Shown here in pieces: positions 9,771 through 20,770 of a DNA stretch of 64,000 nucleotides; position 1 is the first letter of the stretch; the number at the start of each line of letters is the position of its first letter. The DNA comes from Bicyclus anynana (Eukaryota > Arthropoda > Insecta > Lepidoptera > Nymphalidae): NCBI RefSeq assembly GCF_947172395.1, contig NC_069099.1:15071740-15135739 (forward strand). Direction: 5' to 3'. The position numbers and the translations under genes are program-made. Under the pieces are notes generated by a model. The model saw nothing but the letters and a program-made list of their open reading frames with translations. It was not told the DNA's origin and ran no database searches.

Positions 9771-10448
9771 AATTAATATTATTTTGAGTTATCTTATAAC
9801 GATTAATTCCGCGTTCGTCACATATTATTACTTCATATGGCTTAACAAGCCCCAATTTCGAATAAAAAAAGCCTTGAATACGCAATTAGGAGCAATAAGT
9901 AGACAATAACCGAAACAATGTGCCCAATGGACACAATGGCAGTAACAGTTCCATTCAAAATATCTACGAAATAATTGGGAAAAGTATCCAACTCGCACTA
10001 ATGATGTGAGACTGGCTTTTATCGTATTAATGAATGGCTTAATTAATAATTAGGTATGTGACGCTATTATCACGATAACTGAGGCTGAATAAACTGCTTT
10101 CCAAAAAGAGGAAGGCTATTAATTGTTATAATTTAATTAATTAAATACTATAACTGCCTCTTTAGTTTAAGTGGTTAGTCTGAGTGTTTACAGATTTTGG
10201 TCAACCAATAGCAGTGGAGTTGTCCCATCTTTTTCGACCCAACGCAATGAAAAAGAGAGTGATATTTTCGGTTGCGTCGCTATTTGTTGTCATTTGTATT
10301 TTTCTCGTCTTGAGATATGTCGTGGTGCGTATCTTACTCACCTATTAGGCTTATTGTGGTCCTGTTTTGTTTGTTACTGAGGCCTTAAAGGGCTGTAAAA
10401 TTAATTAAAAAATTTGTTATGGGCGTTGTCGTTGTCGTTCGTCGTTGT
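9771..10448. other. Spacer
   Basis: No repeat partner or coding signal recognised. A 69-codon frame at 10171-10380 is AT-biased and has no recognisable motif. Confidence 0.35.
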
Positions 10449-10603
10449 CAACCCATGTTCGGCTGCTGAGCTCGAGTCACCTCTCAGAATGAGAGGGGTT
10501 AGGCCAATAGTCCACCACTTCACTTCACCAGACTTCACACACGCAGAGAATTAAGAAAATTATCTCGTATGCAGGTTTCTTCACGATGTTTTCCTTCACC
10601 GTA
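10449..10603 (-). mobile_element. SINE-A 3' half
   Basis: CAACCCATGTTCGGCTGCTG through GAATGAGAGGGGTTAGGCC to CACGATGTTTTCCTTCACCG. The tRNA-like head is absent (5' truncated), as expected for incomplete reverse transcription. Confidence 0.75.
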
Positions 10604-10639
10604 TGTGCGTTGGGCTATTTTTTTGGGCATTTTGATATT

Positions 10640-10975
10640 TTAGTCCGAAATTGGGAAGTTGGTTGTGTCAAACCCCTGTGTCTGTGAGAGCAGCCGTTAT
10701 TACGATCAACGACTGAAAATTATCCTTACAGCAAAGATTTTAATACTATTAGACAAGCTACATGTCTGTAAACCACAAAAACTGATCCGAATTTAGCTGC
10801 TCCACTGACCTTACACAAGCACAATGAAATTAAGACAATTATTATTAGTTTCTTTTGTGCGCCTCATTTTTGACGCGCTTGACATGTCTATAGTATAAAT
10901 ATCGTTGTCTTCCAATCATCACTACGCCATAGTGCATTGGGACAGCGTGGTAGTTTTACGCTCTCAATTCCCGCA
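10640..10975. repeat. Fragments of families G and H
   Basis: Bases 10650-10695 (GGGAAGTTGGTTGTGTCAAA) resemble the 3' part of the SINE-like family G seen at 45225. Bases 10925-10975 (GCATTGGGACAGCGTGGTAG) are antisense family H. Bases 10880-10910 include CATGTCTATAGTATAAA, the end motif of family K. All are short and diverged. Confidence 0.3.
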
Positions 10976-10997
10976 CTTATAGGAAAACGGGGTCCTA

Positions 10998-11194
10998 CCC
11001 CCCTAGCCAAATGGAAGTTACGTCGATTCTCTAACTACGATCGCTAACGCTTCGAAAACTAGAAAAATGTATGGGAATGACAGATCTTGATCACGTGACC
11101 TGTCGATAGCAAATGTCATTCCCATACATCTTTCTAGTTTTCGAAGCGTTAGCGATCGTAGAAAGGGAATCGATGTGCCACTTGGCTAGGGGGG
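10998..11194. mobile_element. 197-bp foldback MITE
   Basis: Two arms of about 83 bp running to the very ends: CCCCCCTAGCCAA on the left and TTGGCTAGGGGGG on the right. The inner parts of the arms are nearly identical (ACGATCGCTAACGCTTCGAA, then AACTAGAAA(A/G)ATGTATGGGA and ATGACA). The spacer is only about 30 bases and includes GATCACGTGACC. No clear target duplication. No coding capacity. Confidence 0.8.
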
Positions 11195-11199
11195 CTCAG

Positions 11200-11770
11200 C
11201 TTTGTACTAAACTATTTAGACATATGCTAATGATTATATTAATTTAAAACTTTCTGCCAAAGTAATATACCAGGTTATATTTACATTTATCAGGTTTTAT
11301 TTACATACAAATTATTGCTACGATAATTTCAGCATATTCCATAAAAAAAGATTATAACAGAAGCTTGTTTTAAAACCATAGCCAAAAGATAGAGTCCTAT
11401 CAATATTTCAAGTAAGCAGTGCTTGAAGATGCTCTTTAAAAATATATCCGCGTTTAAAAATTTTAAAGCTTTCTTCAAAAGTTATCTATGGTAAGTTTTT
11501 TTTTTATTATTTGGCAAGCAAGCCGCGAGCACTTGCTACGGTTAGCTACATCCCCCTCTTTATCTATGCATTATTCCGATTTGCAATCTGGAATCGTTTG
11601 TTCAATTCTAGCTCCGCGAAGAGAATATTTTTCAGTGAGTGCTTGTTACTGGGAAATATAATAATTTCCCTTTATTGTCACCGGTTCAGTGCTGAGCGGG
11701 AATTCTTATCTTTATAGTAGGTACAATAGTTGTTTAAAGCTTATGGTTTATTAGAAGACTATTCATCATT
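11200..11770. other. Spacer
   Basis: AT-rich; a 68-codon frame at 11511-11717 has no recognised motif. Confidence 0.35.
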
Positions 11771-11775
11771 ATCAT

Positions 11776-11995
11776 CATATCAGCCGATGGACGTCCACTG
11801 CAGGATATAGACCTTTTGTAGGGACTTCCATACATCACGATACTGAGCCGCCTGCAACCAGCGTCTTCTGGTAGGGGGTCGACCAACGCTGCGCTTTGTA
11901 GTGCGGGGTCGCCATTCCAGCACCTTGGGACCCCAACGTCCATCGGCTCTTCGAACGATGTACCCCGCTCATTGCTCCATGCATTCATTGCATCT
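11776..11995 (-). mobile_element. RTE-type LINE 3' end
   Basis: Antisense to the RTE C-terminal coding end: CAGCCGATGGACGTCCACTG (3' terminus), GGTAGGGGGTCGACCAACGC (GRPP/VDP region) and CAACGTCCATCGGCTCTTCG. Frames are broken. About 220 bp, 5' truncated. Confidence 0.75.
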
Positions 11996-12124
11996 TCTTC
12001 TTCTCTTCTTTTCTTCTTCTGTCAGAAGACTGTTATGGTGTGAAAAACGGCATATGCTCTATGCAACCAACTACATTACAATTGATTGTAAATAAAATAA
12101 AATAAAAATGAGCCTTTATTGTTG

Positions 12125-12260
12125 TTTTTAACCGACTTCCAAAAAGGAGGAGGTTCTACGTTCGGCTGTATGTATGTTTTTTTTTTTTTATGTATGTCCA
12201 GCGATAATTCCGTCATTTGTGGACCGATTTTGAAAATTCTTTTTTTTAACTTTACAAACA
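12125..12260 (+). repeat. Dispersed repeat V (AACCGACTTCCAAAAA type)
   Basis: AACCGACTTCCAAAAAGGAG, GGCTGTATGTATG, a T-run, and GTGGACCGATTTTGAAAATT. A TTTTTGAAGTCGGTTGAT stretch at 13484-13501 is the inverse of its start, so the two could be the ends of one decayed element of ~1.4 kb; similar GAAGTCGGTTAAAG occurs at 2046. I infer a dispersed lepidopteran repeat; class unknown. Confidence 0.4.
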
Positions 12261-13159
12261 AGTACTTGATATCAAAATAATTAAAATGTAGGGTTAAAAC
12301 CAGCTAAAATAGTATGAGACTGCAGCTTCTAATAGATGTGGTATGGGTTTAAGTGGGGAAATTAGTCCCCCTTACCTCTATGAAAGAATGAAATATCTCT
12401 ATGAGAGGAGGGAAGAGGGACCTAGATAGGGTTATCTATAAATTATAACTTCACCTCTTCACATTAGTACATTTTCGCGTCAAGTACCACGGCGTTAAAA
12501 GTCATAAAAACATGAAAATTTTTGAGCTTTTCAAAGTGGTTTTTCGTCGAGAACTCACTCGCGTCGACTTCAAGGGCCTCAGAGTGTTACAGGATTACTC
12601 CCCCTCACCTAGGTTTAGCGTTGGCTTAAAAGCGGAAAAGAAACGCAGCAATTAAGTTGAGCAAGAGGTGTTTTGTTAATTGCACGTAGGGTTGAGTTTT
12701 TTGTTTGTATTTTATAATAGGAGTGCTTTGATTATAAAATACGTATTCATATATCTAAAGTATTTTATTTAATCTTAATGAAATTAAAAAATATATTATA
12801 ATGGCATAGATTATTCATACTGTAATAAATTAAAAAATTACATTACTTATTATTACATTATTACACTACACTTTTTACTATTATAGCACAGTTAAAGTTC
12901 TGGGTTTTTGGTCTTTTGTGCAGCTCTGGGTGCTTGATTTTTTGACAATGTTTTGTTTATATTTTAAAATTTCAGGTAGGTATATTTTAATTAAATAATT
13001 AATAAATTTTATTAAAAATTATTTATATTAATATTAATTAACAATTTGAACAGTACAGTAATTTAAATTGTGATGCAAATACGAGTATGAAGACATGGCT
13101 GTACGGGTGTCTTTGCCTGTTGGTATACACTTAAAAAAAATTGGATTTCGTATTATAAT
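12261..13159. other. Spacer
   Basis: Very AT-rich, particularly 12770-13060, with no recognised gene. It may be the interior of the element whose ends are described under repeat V. Confidence 0.35.
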
Positions 13160-13413
13160 GTCAATCAATTTCGTTTTTCCTAGTGCTCAAGAAAAAAGCG
13201 GTGTCGTTTTAATTTAAGCCGTTTCAAGAGCGAACACAATCTGAAAAACCTTAAAATCCTAACCTAAACCTAAATCTTTAGGATATTCTGTCATGGCTTG
13301 TATTAATACATCACTGGGTTAGCACCGCCTTCAAACTGATCAGTAGGTAGAACATAATACGATGTTATATTTCGCTTTTTTCATGAGCACTAGGAAAAAC
13401 TAAATTGATTGAC
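13160..13413. mobile_element. 254-bp MITE (family P)
   Basis: Inverted termini of about 38 bp: GTCAATCAATTTCGTTTTTC and CTAGTGCTCAAGAAAAAAGC on the left, mirrored by GCTTTTTTCATGAGCACTAG and AAAACTAAATTGATTGAC on the right (a few mismatches). The centre is non-coding. No confident target duplication. Confidence 0.7.
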
Positions 13414-13639
13414 TAAAATCTTCTATACCATTTTTTATTATAGTTACCAAATCGCTTTTTAGTTTACTTGGTACATTTTATGTTTTTGAAGTCGGTTGAT
13501 TTTTTGTTATTATAATTTTTTTGTAACCAAGTGTGACCTTCATAATGCACACATGACATCAATATAATGCTTTTATTTATTCAATATCACCAAGAATTGA
13601 GAGATCAGTAGTAATTGAAAAATAAAACTTCGGCCGCCC

Positions 13640-14060
13640 AGTCTATTTATTAAAAACGGTTGAAATATAAATAAATCCTAAAACATAACAGCTCAACAAT
13701 ATCAAATCCAATCCCCGGCTTATCGGCTTTGTCTGATCCGAAGCCCGCAGACGTTCGTCAGCCGATACGTTTGTTATCAACTGAGTGGATAAATAATTTA
13801 TCTTGAGTGGTATTGTGACGTCTAACATAGATTGATAGCTCTGGATCTGTATTTAATGTTCAGTTGGTCGTATACTGGGGTCCTTGGGACAAAGCGTGGA
13901 ATTACTACTGCCAAGTACTTACCGCAAAGTATCGTTTTGTTTGTCGTGTTGTTGGGATTACTGGGAGTGAGGCGTAACAAAGACGACCGGCACACTGATG
14001 CCTGCAAAGTGATAAAATCATCCCTTCATTCATTAATGAAACAATAAATAATCAGTTATG
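13640..14060. other. Unassigned moderately GC-richer stretch
   Basis: Short frames on both strands (for example 13832-14047 plus, 13822-14007 minus) overlap one another; none has a recognised motif. Could be the body of the LINE whose tail follows, but I cannot show it. Confidence 0.25.
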
Positions 14061-14479
14061 ATTTTATTATAAATTATTGACAATTTTAATTTTAATTTCT
14101 GACATTAATTTTTAATTTTTGACTTCATTTTTTTAATTATATGACATTGATTGATTTAATGTTGCATTACACCTGACATAGCATTTATATTGACATTGTT
14201 TAATTTTAATGGATTCTGATAGTATATTAATTATTTATATTTGATGTTAAGAATGCTTCGTCAAATTATGCTAATTGTACTTGTATTTTTTTTTTTATTT
14301 ATTTATACCATGTTCACCGATTGAATATTTAATTATGGAATTATTAGTTAGTATAATATTATTTTTTAATATTCATACACCTGTCAAGGTAGAAAGTATG
14401 TATGTCTATAGCAAGTTCTGTAAACCTTCTGTACTTTCTCATGAATAAATAAATTATTATTATTATTATTATTATTATC
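14060..14479 (+). mobile_element. Probable LINE 3' region ending in (ATT)n
   Basis: Low-complexity AT-rich 3'-UTR-like sequence finishing with TTTCTCATGAATAAATAAA and an (ATT)8-type microsatellite at 14454-14479. A terminal AATAAA-like signal plus a simple-repeat tail is the normal look of a non-LTR element end. No coding part confirmed. Confidence 0.4.
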
Positions 14480-14554
14480 AGTAACCCGGCAAAGATGACG
14501 TCAATTTGACTTACACCAATTGACGTCTCACGGTCTTACGCATTGGGTTTTTTT

Positions 14555-14655
14555 CTACAAGTAGCCCTTGACTACAATCTCACCTGTTGGTAAATGATGA
14601 TGCAATCTAAGATGGAAGTGGGCTAACTTGTTAGAAGTACAGTCCTTTCGATTTA
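14555..14655 (-). mobile_element. SINE-B tail fragment
   Basis: CTACAAGTAGCCCTTGACTA, CAATCTCACCTGTTGGTAAA and GATGGAAGTGGGCTAACTTG, the last ~100 bp of SINE-B antisense. Confidence 0.7.
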
Positions 14656-14869
14656 CCATAGCTCTACCCTACCCCTACCCTACCTCTACGCCAACCCTTC
14701 TTTAAGGAGAATATTTCGGTCATACATGATTTCTTTGTAGCTTTTACCATTGAGGCTGCACACGCGACGGAAGCTTAAAAAATGGTGTAACTTCTCCCGT
14801 TTTCCCAACATTTCCCTTCACTGCTCTGCTCCTATTGATTGTAGCGTGATGAAAAGTATCCTGTAACCT

Positions 14870-15082
14870 GCCCAGGAGTATGTAGAATAATTGTACCAAG
14901 TTTCGTTAAAATCCATTGAGTAGTTTTTGTTTCTATAACGAACATACAGACAGACAGACAAAATTTTTACTGATTGCATTTTTGGCATCACTATCGATCA
15001 GTGATCACTCCCTGATAGTCATTTTTGAAATTTTTTTTTTTGTATAGAATTGACCTCTCTACAGATTTATTATAAGTATAGA
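14870..15082 (-). mobile_element. Helitron-like element, type D5/D6
   Basis: Ends on the right with GACCTCTCTACAGATTTATT and ATAAGTATAGA, followed by T: the reverse of TCTATACTTATAATAAATCT at 55441. Shared interior: TTTTTGTTTCTATAACGAAC, ACAGACAGACAGACAAAATT, CGATCAGTGATCACT. The other terminus was not found. Confidence 0.5.
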
Positions 15083-15084
15083 TT

Positions 15085-15880
15085 TGCCGTCTGTATGCAA
15101 GAACCCACAATGGAGGTTGGTGAAAGTGGGAGACGTACACTCATGCATTTGTATTGATTAAAATTATTATTTTGTAAGTTGCTTGTAAAAAAAATACTGA
15201 GATATTACAGAACGGGAATCAAAAGAAAAAAAGTGCATTTTATTAACAAAAAAAGTCGTCTCCAAAAACGCCTTGTCGTATTTAAGATACTTCTCTACTT
15301 TTGGTAGAACCACTTGCAAATTGTATCCTTAGTGCATATAAAAAAAAGATTTAAAAAATACACACCAATAACTCTTGTACACTACCTGGGTTTATTCATC
15401 AAAATTAAAAACTTCCAATTCATGTTTCATTTCGAACAAGACGTTTTTATACGCAAGTATTCCAAGCATTACCCTATTTAAATTTGTTAATGAGACTAGA
15501 ATTATCAAACCCGTTTCGCTAACGTCCTATATATCATGTTATCATTTGTATGTTATCAGTTATCACATTAGCCGCGTCATAAAGGTGAATGTTATCAAGT
15601 AAGTCGCCGGTCTCTATTCAGCCGTTCGTTCGCCGCTATTAGCCTTAATTGCCTGGATATTTGTTGAACAAAGTCCATTCATACGAGAAATATAGTTTAT
15701 ATTGAATGAAAGCATTTATTAATACTATTTTAAATATAATGAGGCTCTTTATGGTTAACCTGGTAATGCTACAGCATAATAGGTGTCCGGTTTGAGGGAC
15801 ATAATAGGCTAAAAGGCTTTATGAAATCATAAAGCTTCAATAATATTCAGTTATATGGGGTGGATTGTTTTAATAACACT
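15085..15880. other. Spacer
   Basis: AT-rich; a 75-codon frame at 15375-15602 is unremarkable. Confidence 0.35.
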
Positions 15881-15881
15881 T

Positions 15882-16047
15882 TGTGGTACATTATCTCGTA
15901 CGGACGCTCAGATATTTTTATTTTCTGGTAACTCAGTTAGCTACCAGAATCAAGAATTTTCGTAAATAAAAAAGTTGAGCGTCTCATCGAGATGAAGCTA
16001 CTCAGGAAAAATTAACTTGTTAGTAATCAGTTGTAAAAAATGTTCTA
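15882..16047 (+). repeat. Local duplication Y, copy 1
   Basis: TTGTGGTACATTATCTCGTA, GTTAGCTACCAGAATCAAGA, TTTTCGTAAATAAAAAAGTT, GAGCGTC and AGTAATCAGTTGTAAAAA recur in the same order at 16424-17000, about 550 bp downstream. Copy 2 is interrupted by a SINE-A. Confidence 0.65.
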
Positions 16048-16068
16048 CAGATCCTTGACTATTAATTA

Positions 16069-16180
16069 AGCAACAGTTAAAAAACAGCTGGTTAGTACAA
16101 ATTTCTGAACAACTCCTTGTATCAACAACGAGGTCATCAAAAATTGTTACTATCCAGCTGTTTTTTTTACTGTTGCTTGA
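16069..16180. mobile_element. 112-bp foldback element
   Basis: AAGCAACAGTTAAAAAACAG, CTGGTTAGTA on the left; TACTATCCAG, CTGTTTTTTTTACTGTTGCTT on the right. Arms of about 30 bp with small mismatches and a ~50-base centre. Too small to code; probably a MITE. Confidence 0.6.
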
Positions 16181-16244
16181 TTGCTAAATTAATATTGTAA
16201 CTAACTAATTTAATATTGTATTTATTTTGACTAGTGATTTTTAG

Positions 16245-16376
16245 ATAGTGTTTTAAGAAATTTGCATGCCAGTATATGGCGAATTGTATAATGTACCTAT
16301 TTCAACATTTATTGTATACCAGCTAATGTAACTGTACAATTGCAAATAAATAAATTGAATTGAATTGAATTAAATA
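16245..16376 (+). mobile_element. LINE 3' tail with (GAATT)n
   Basis: ATTGTACAATGTAC-type AT-rich 3' sequence ending GCAAATAAATAAATTGAATT and two further GAATT repeats. A polyadenylation-like AATAAA just before a simple tandem tail suggests a non-LTR terminus. Confidence 0.4.
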
Positions 16377-16423
16377 ATAATAATTAATAGTAATACTACT
16401 TTATATCCACATCCTATAAATTG

Positions 16424-17010
16424 TGTGGTACGTTATCTCGTTCCTACGACCACACCTCTTTTTTAACTAGTAACCCTGTTAGCTACCAGAATCTACCAGT
16501 ACCTACACTCAGAAGTTTTCATTAGCTAGATATCTTGATTCTTTTATTCTTCTTTATTGATTTCTTGATTCTGTTAACTACCAGAATCAAGATTTTTCGT
16601 AAATATAAAAGTTGAGCGTCGGATGAAAATAAAGCTACTCACGGAAAATTAAATTTGTAGTCATCATCATCATTATCAACCCATATTCGGCTCACTTCTG
16701 AGCTCGAGTCTCCACTCAGAATGAGAGGGGTTAAGCCTATAATAGTCCACCACGCTGGCCCAATGCGGATTGGTAGACTTTACACACAGAGAATTAAGAA
16801 AATTCTCTGGTGTGCAGGCTTCCTCACGATGTTTTCCTTCACCGTTTAATACACGTGATATTTAATTTCTTAAAATGTATACAACTGAAAAGTTGGAGGT
16901 GCATGCCGCGGACCGGATTCGAATCTACGCCCTCCGGATTCGGAGGCAGAGGTCACATCCTCTAGGTTGTCATCTGAATTTATAGTAATCAATTGTAAAA
17001 ATACTCTCTT
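16424..17010 (+). repeat. Local duplication Y, copy 2 (interrupted)
   Basis: Matches 15882-16047 up to 16665 and again from 16977 (AATTTATAGTAATCAATTGT). It contains its own partial repetition of the GTTAGCTACCAGAATC motif (16467 and 16574). The break is exactly where SINE-A 16666-16972 sits. Confidence 0.65.
16666..16972 (-). mobile_element. SINE-A, full length, inside duplication Y
   Basis: Antisense from a (ATC)n tail and CAACCCATATTCGGCTCA to GGACCGGATTCGAATCTACG (box B antisense) and GAGGTCACATCC. Flanks AATTTGTAGT and AATTTATAGT look like a slightly diverged target-site duplication. Uninterrupted copy Y1 serves as the empty site. Confidence 0.85.
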
Positions 17011-17729
17011 GGACTATATAATTCGCACGAAAATTTTTCCATTCATAAAAAAAAATTCCGTTCACGTGCAATATTAATTTCAGATGTACGCCATTATCGT
17101 TAGCTTTACTAATATTTTAAGCTGTCACATAAGCTGCAATTTTTTGGCACGAATCCGCGTAAAGTGTAATTTCCCACGGCATAACGTTAGCATGAATTGC
17201 CAAAAAATAAATAAGCCAAGGCCGTTTAGGTGAATGGTTATTCAAAAATTGTTTCGGTTATATTTAATGATATCGCCGTTTTCTTTGTCATGTTCTTTTA
17301 TCTTTGCAATTTGCGAAAAAAATCGGTTAAGTGCGTGTCGGGTTACATATTTTTTGTCAATTGCGAGTATTTATTGAAAGGTCAAAATGCTGTGCTGGGG
17401 TATTTTCTAGGTAATGCCACACATCGTAGGAGGGAATGTTTGTATTGTCATGGGAAAGCATATTTAATAATGCTGTTGGAACTGCCCCTCACCCTTCGGA
17501 CCATCGACACACATCTTTTCCTTATAACAGTGTTAAAACAGTCTGTTCGCGCGTCCGCGAACATTTAAGATTTAGGATATTGTCATGTAATCTTGATAAC
17601 ATATGCCATTTAGTTTCGATCATCAATTTTCAGTCAAGTGGACAAGACTACATGTCTACATGTCAATATCTTAAATATTATGCTCTTCCAGGACAATATC
17701 ACCGGAGATGTGTGTGTGTTTTCAACCAT
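17011..17729. other. Spacer with a 112-codon frame
   Basis: Bases 17230-17568 are open on plus (starts at GTG); the product is rich in F, L, I and V as expected from AT-rich DNA. No domain is recognised and an overlapping frame (17436-17840) runs into SINE-B. I do not call a gene. Confidence 0.3.
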
Positions 17730-17857
17730 GTGGAAACCGAAAGAGGTGTGGATTTTCATCCTCCTCCTAACAAGTTAGCCCGCTTCCATCTTAGACTGCA
17801 TCATCACTTACCATCAGGTGAGATTGTAGTCAAGGGCTAACTTGTAAAGTATAAAAA
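17730..17857 (+). mobile_element. SINE-B 3' half
   Basis: GTGGAAACCGAAAGAGGTGT, CCTCCTCCTAACAAGTTAGC, and CTTACCATCAGGTGAGATTG through CAAGGGCTAACTTGTAAAGT. 5' truncated; followed by CATGTCTATAGTATAAAA, a family K end fragment. Confidence 0.8.
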
Positions 17858-17879
17858 AGCAACATGTCTATAGTATAAA

Positions 17880-18278
17880 ATGTCGCTGCTTCAAAGCCTC
17901 ACTAAAGCACATGCAGAAGATTCCCCTTCGGCTATAAGCATTTTCGTGTCAGAGTTTCCTTTAATTCGTCAATTTTCCAAAAGGTAAATTTAAGTTTCAA
18001 ACCCAAATTCATATTAACTTAAGAGAGTATGTAAACGGAAGCTGTGTTTTTTCCTCGTTTTCTCGCATTTAGGTAAACGGTAATCGGGGCCACAATTCAA
18101 TTTTCCGCCGCAGAAAAATGTCGGAGAGAGAATTTTCCTGCCCTTCGCAAAGATAACATTTGATATCTATTTTATTAACAAAATTAATAGGTACTATAAT
18201 CTATTTACAAATTACATGAATACTAGTATTATTATGATATAGCCGACTAATAAAAGGTGGTGGTTATTTATTAATTAA
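17880..18278. other. Spacer
   Basis: No recognised feature. Confidence 0.35.
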
Positions 18279-18652
18279 CTAGCGGACGCCTGCGACTTCG
18301 TCCGCGTGGAATTTAGTTTTTCACAAATCCCTCGGGAATCATGAATTTTTTCGGCATAAAAGTAGCCTATGTGTTAATCCAGGCTGTAATATATCTTAAT
18401 ACCAAATTTCAGCTCATTCGGTTCAGTAGTCGAGACGTGAAAGAGTAATAAACATTCTTATCATCAAAATCATCATCTCAAATCTCGGGAAACTATGGAT
18501 TTTTTCGGTATAAAAAGTAACCCATGTGTTAATCCAGAGTAAAATCTATTTCCATTCCAAATTTCAGCCAAATCGCTTTAGCAGTAGCGGCGTTAAAGGG
18601 TAACAAACATCCAAACATGCATACAAATTTTCGCGTTTATAATATTAATAGT
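18279..18652 (-). mobile_element. Helitron-like element, type D1, long form
   Basis: Starts after A with CTAGCGGACGCCTGCGACTT (3' end and hairpin of the element, antisense) and ends TCGCGTTTATAATATTAATA. Two successive internal modules are present, each with a (A/T)TTTTTTCGG(C/T)ATAAAA, TGTGTTAATCCAG and CCAAATTTCAGC block, so this copy has an internal tandem duplication compared with the ~230-bp copies at 29269 and 51554. Confidence 0.7.
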
Positions 18653-18723
18653 AGGATTTTTAATTTGTACCTCATATAATATTATGCAATGCAATAAAAC
18701 TGAAACATACCTAATATTATGAA

Positions 18724-18972
18724 TGGGTTCGATCTCAGATTGATGTTTTCTTAATTGGTCTGGTAGGAGGTTTCGGCCGTGGCTAGTTACCGCCTTACCG
18801 GCAAAGACGTACCGCCAAGCGATTTAGCGTTCCAGTACGATGTCGTGTAGAAACCGAAATGAGTGTGGATTTTCATCCAACTTCTAACAACTTATGCCGC
18901 TTCAAGCTATTGCATCATCACTTACCATTAGGTTAGATTGTAGTCAAGGGCTAACTTGTACACAATTAAAAA
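18724..18972 (+). mobile_element. SINE-B, 5' truncated at box B
   Basis: Starts GGGTTCGATCTC, then TTTTCTTAATTGGTCTGG, GGCAAAGACGTACCGCCAAG, CGATGTCGTGTAGAAACCG and the CAAGGGCTAACTTGTACACA tail. Box A is missing. Confidence 0.8.
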
Positions 18973-19029
18973 AAAAGTCTTTTTTTTTTCATTTTTGCAC
19001 ACACGCTTTCGGGGACTATATTAATTATG

Positions 19030-19317
19030 TCCCAGAGGTATTGGGAGTGGGTACGTCAATAGGGGTTCAATCCCCGGCTGGACCGATTGAGGTTTTCCTA
19101 ATTGGTCTAGGTCTGGTGAGCAGTTTCGGCCGTTACTAGTTATCAACCTACCGGCAAAGACGTACCGCCGAGCGATTTAGCGTTCCGGTACGATGTCGTG
19201 TAGAAACCGAAAGGGGTGTGGATTTTCATCCAACTCCTAACTTCCATCTTAGCCTGCATCATCACTTACCATCAGGTGAGATTGTAGTCAAGGGCTAACT
19301 TATAAATAATAAAAAAA
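19030..19317 (+). mobile_element. SINE-B, near full length
   Basis: Begins in a decayed head (GGGGTTCAATCCCCGGCTGG, box B changed from TTCGA to TTCAA), followed by a standard body and tail. Same orientation as, and about 60 bp downstream of, the SINE-B at 18724. Confidence 0.82.
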
Positions 19318-19963
19318 TGGATTGAACCTATGACCTGTGAGTATCGAGTCCTGCTCAAGGCTTTATAATGGAGGAAATTAAGCATGCTTTCTGGGAAATT
19401 AAGCCATTTGAGCTGACAATGGTCACTGCATTTCCGTAATATCATATATTTCATATAAAATGTTACATTCAAATTGCTTAACCAAATTGAATTCTAGAAT
19501 GTTCTGTGCAAATTAATTCATGCAAGTGTTAGGTTACATTGTATGGAATCATTCTATCGGATCGTGATGAGCAATTTTGAACTCTGTTCTCTATGGAATA
19601 GAGTTTGAAATAGCGTTTAAAGTCTGCGGTATTGTCAAAAGACAAGAAACTACTACATTTAGTGGGATTATTTTAATCACAGACATTCATTATGTAAAAA
19701 TGTCGGGGAAGTATTGTCTTTAATTCTTTTGAATCTTTAAAAGTTTTCCAAAAAAAAAATATTTTCATTCTTTTGGAGATTTTAATCATCAAAGTGTCGT
19801 CACGCTGTGTTTTTGGGGCGAAAAGATTAAAATGGGATTTTTAATTTTTACTCGACTATTGTGAAATGTGTCTTAGAGTGTATGTATGTATTTGCTTTGT
19901 ATATCTTATGTATTTTCCATCCAATCCGAATTAATCATAATGATTCTCGAACTAAAAGCTGCC
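19318..19963. other. Spacer
   Basis: AT-rich; nothing recognised. Confidence 0.35.
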
Positions 19964-20438
19964 CAATGGGGATGATGACTAGGTTGAAAAATATTTATTT
20001 TTATAATAAATGGGATAAATAAGGCAAAGATTGACTGGATATTTGCAAAATAAATAAGATTATAAAATTTTAAAATCTAATAAAAATCTTTTATCGTAAT
20101 TAGATAAAAATTCATACAGTTTTAGCTTCCTTATGTTAAATGTGACATTTTTCAATAAATGAACTACAAACATAAACGCAAATAACAAAGATATTAGTAA
20201 TTTTGTTTGAACGCCCGTACAAATCTAACGATCAGCGAGCCAACGACGTCACTAACTCGTGCCATTTTGTATGGAGCGTTTTTCAGGGATCCGCGGCAGC
20301 GACGCAAATCTGACCCTTTAAATCCCTGTAGCTCTGAAAGTAATGATCGTAGACACCCTGTTACTTTGACAAAATTGCTTTACTATTAGCATACTCTTAA
20401 TTTATATACAATTTAAAAAACTGTCATCATCCCTATTG
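19964..20438 (+). mobile_element. Family E TIR element, copy 2, complete
   Basis: Terminal inverted repeats CAATGGGGATGATGAC and GTCATCATCCCTATTG. Interior has ATATTTGCAAAATAAATAAG, TTAGTAATTTTGTTTGAACG, a GGGATCCGCGGCAGC core and AAATCCCTGTAGCTC. About 475 bp, no coding frame, so a non-autonomous DNA transposon is the best reading. A target duplication is not evident. Confidence 0.7.
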
Positions 20439-20473
20439 CTTATAGTTAACTAGTACTATCCTACCAACATAAA

Positions 20474-20770
20474 TACGTAAAGAAAGAAAGAAAGAAAGAA
20501 AATTATTTTATTTGGACACACACACACATAATACACAAAAGACAACAAATACCTAAAACAAAAGACAGAAATTTTAAAAATATAGTAAACTAATAATTTA
20601 AAGATATTAAACTAATGATTAAATTAAATCCAAAAAAAAAAATGATGTGTGTGGTACCAAAATGGTCACCACTCAGCATGTGCTACGCTAGTGATGGATG
20701 CACCAGCGCAGCGCTGGTCTTCCGTGGAACCATGTGGTGACGCGGACGGAAACAACAAGAAGAAGTGTTA
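20474..20770 (-). mobile_element. LINE 3' end with (CTTT)n tail
   Basis: Antisense: the tail is (AAAG)n at 20478-20500 next to AAAATTATTTTATTTGGACA, and upstream comes a GC-rich block, TACCAAAATGGTCACCACTC, GCACCAGCGCAGCGCTGG, CCATGTGGTGACGC. This looks like the 3' UTR of a non-LTR element followed by an oligo(CTTT) end. The coding part is not present. Confidence 0.5.

Noticed and set aside
17230..17840. Overlapping 112- and 134-codon frames
   Set aside because: Start at non-ATG codons, hydrophobic AT-rich composition, second one runs into a SINE-B.
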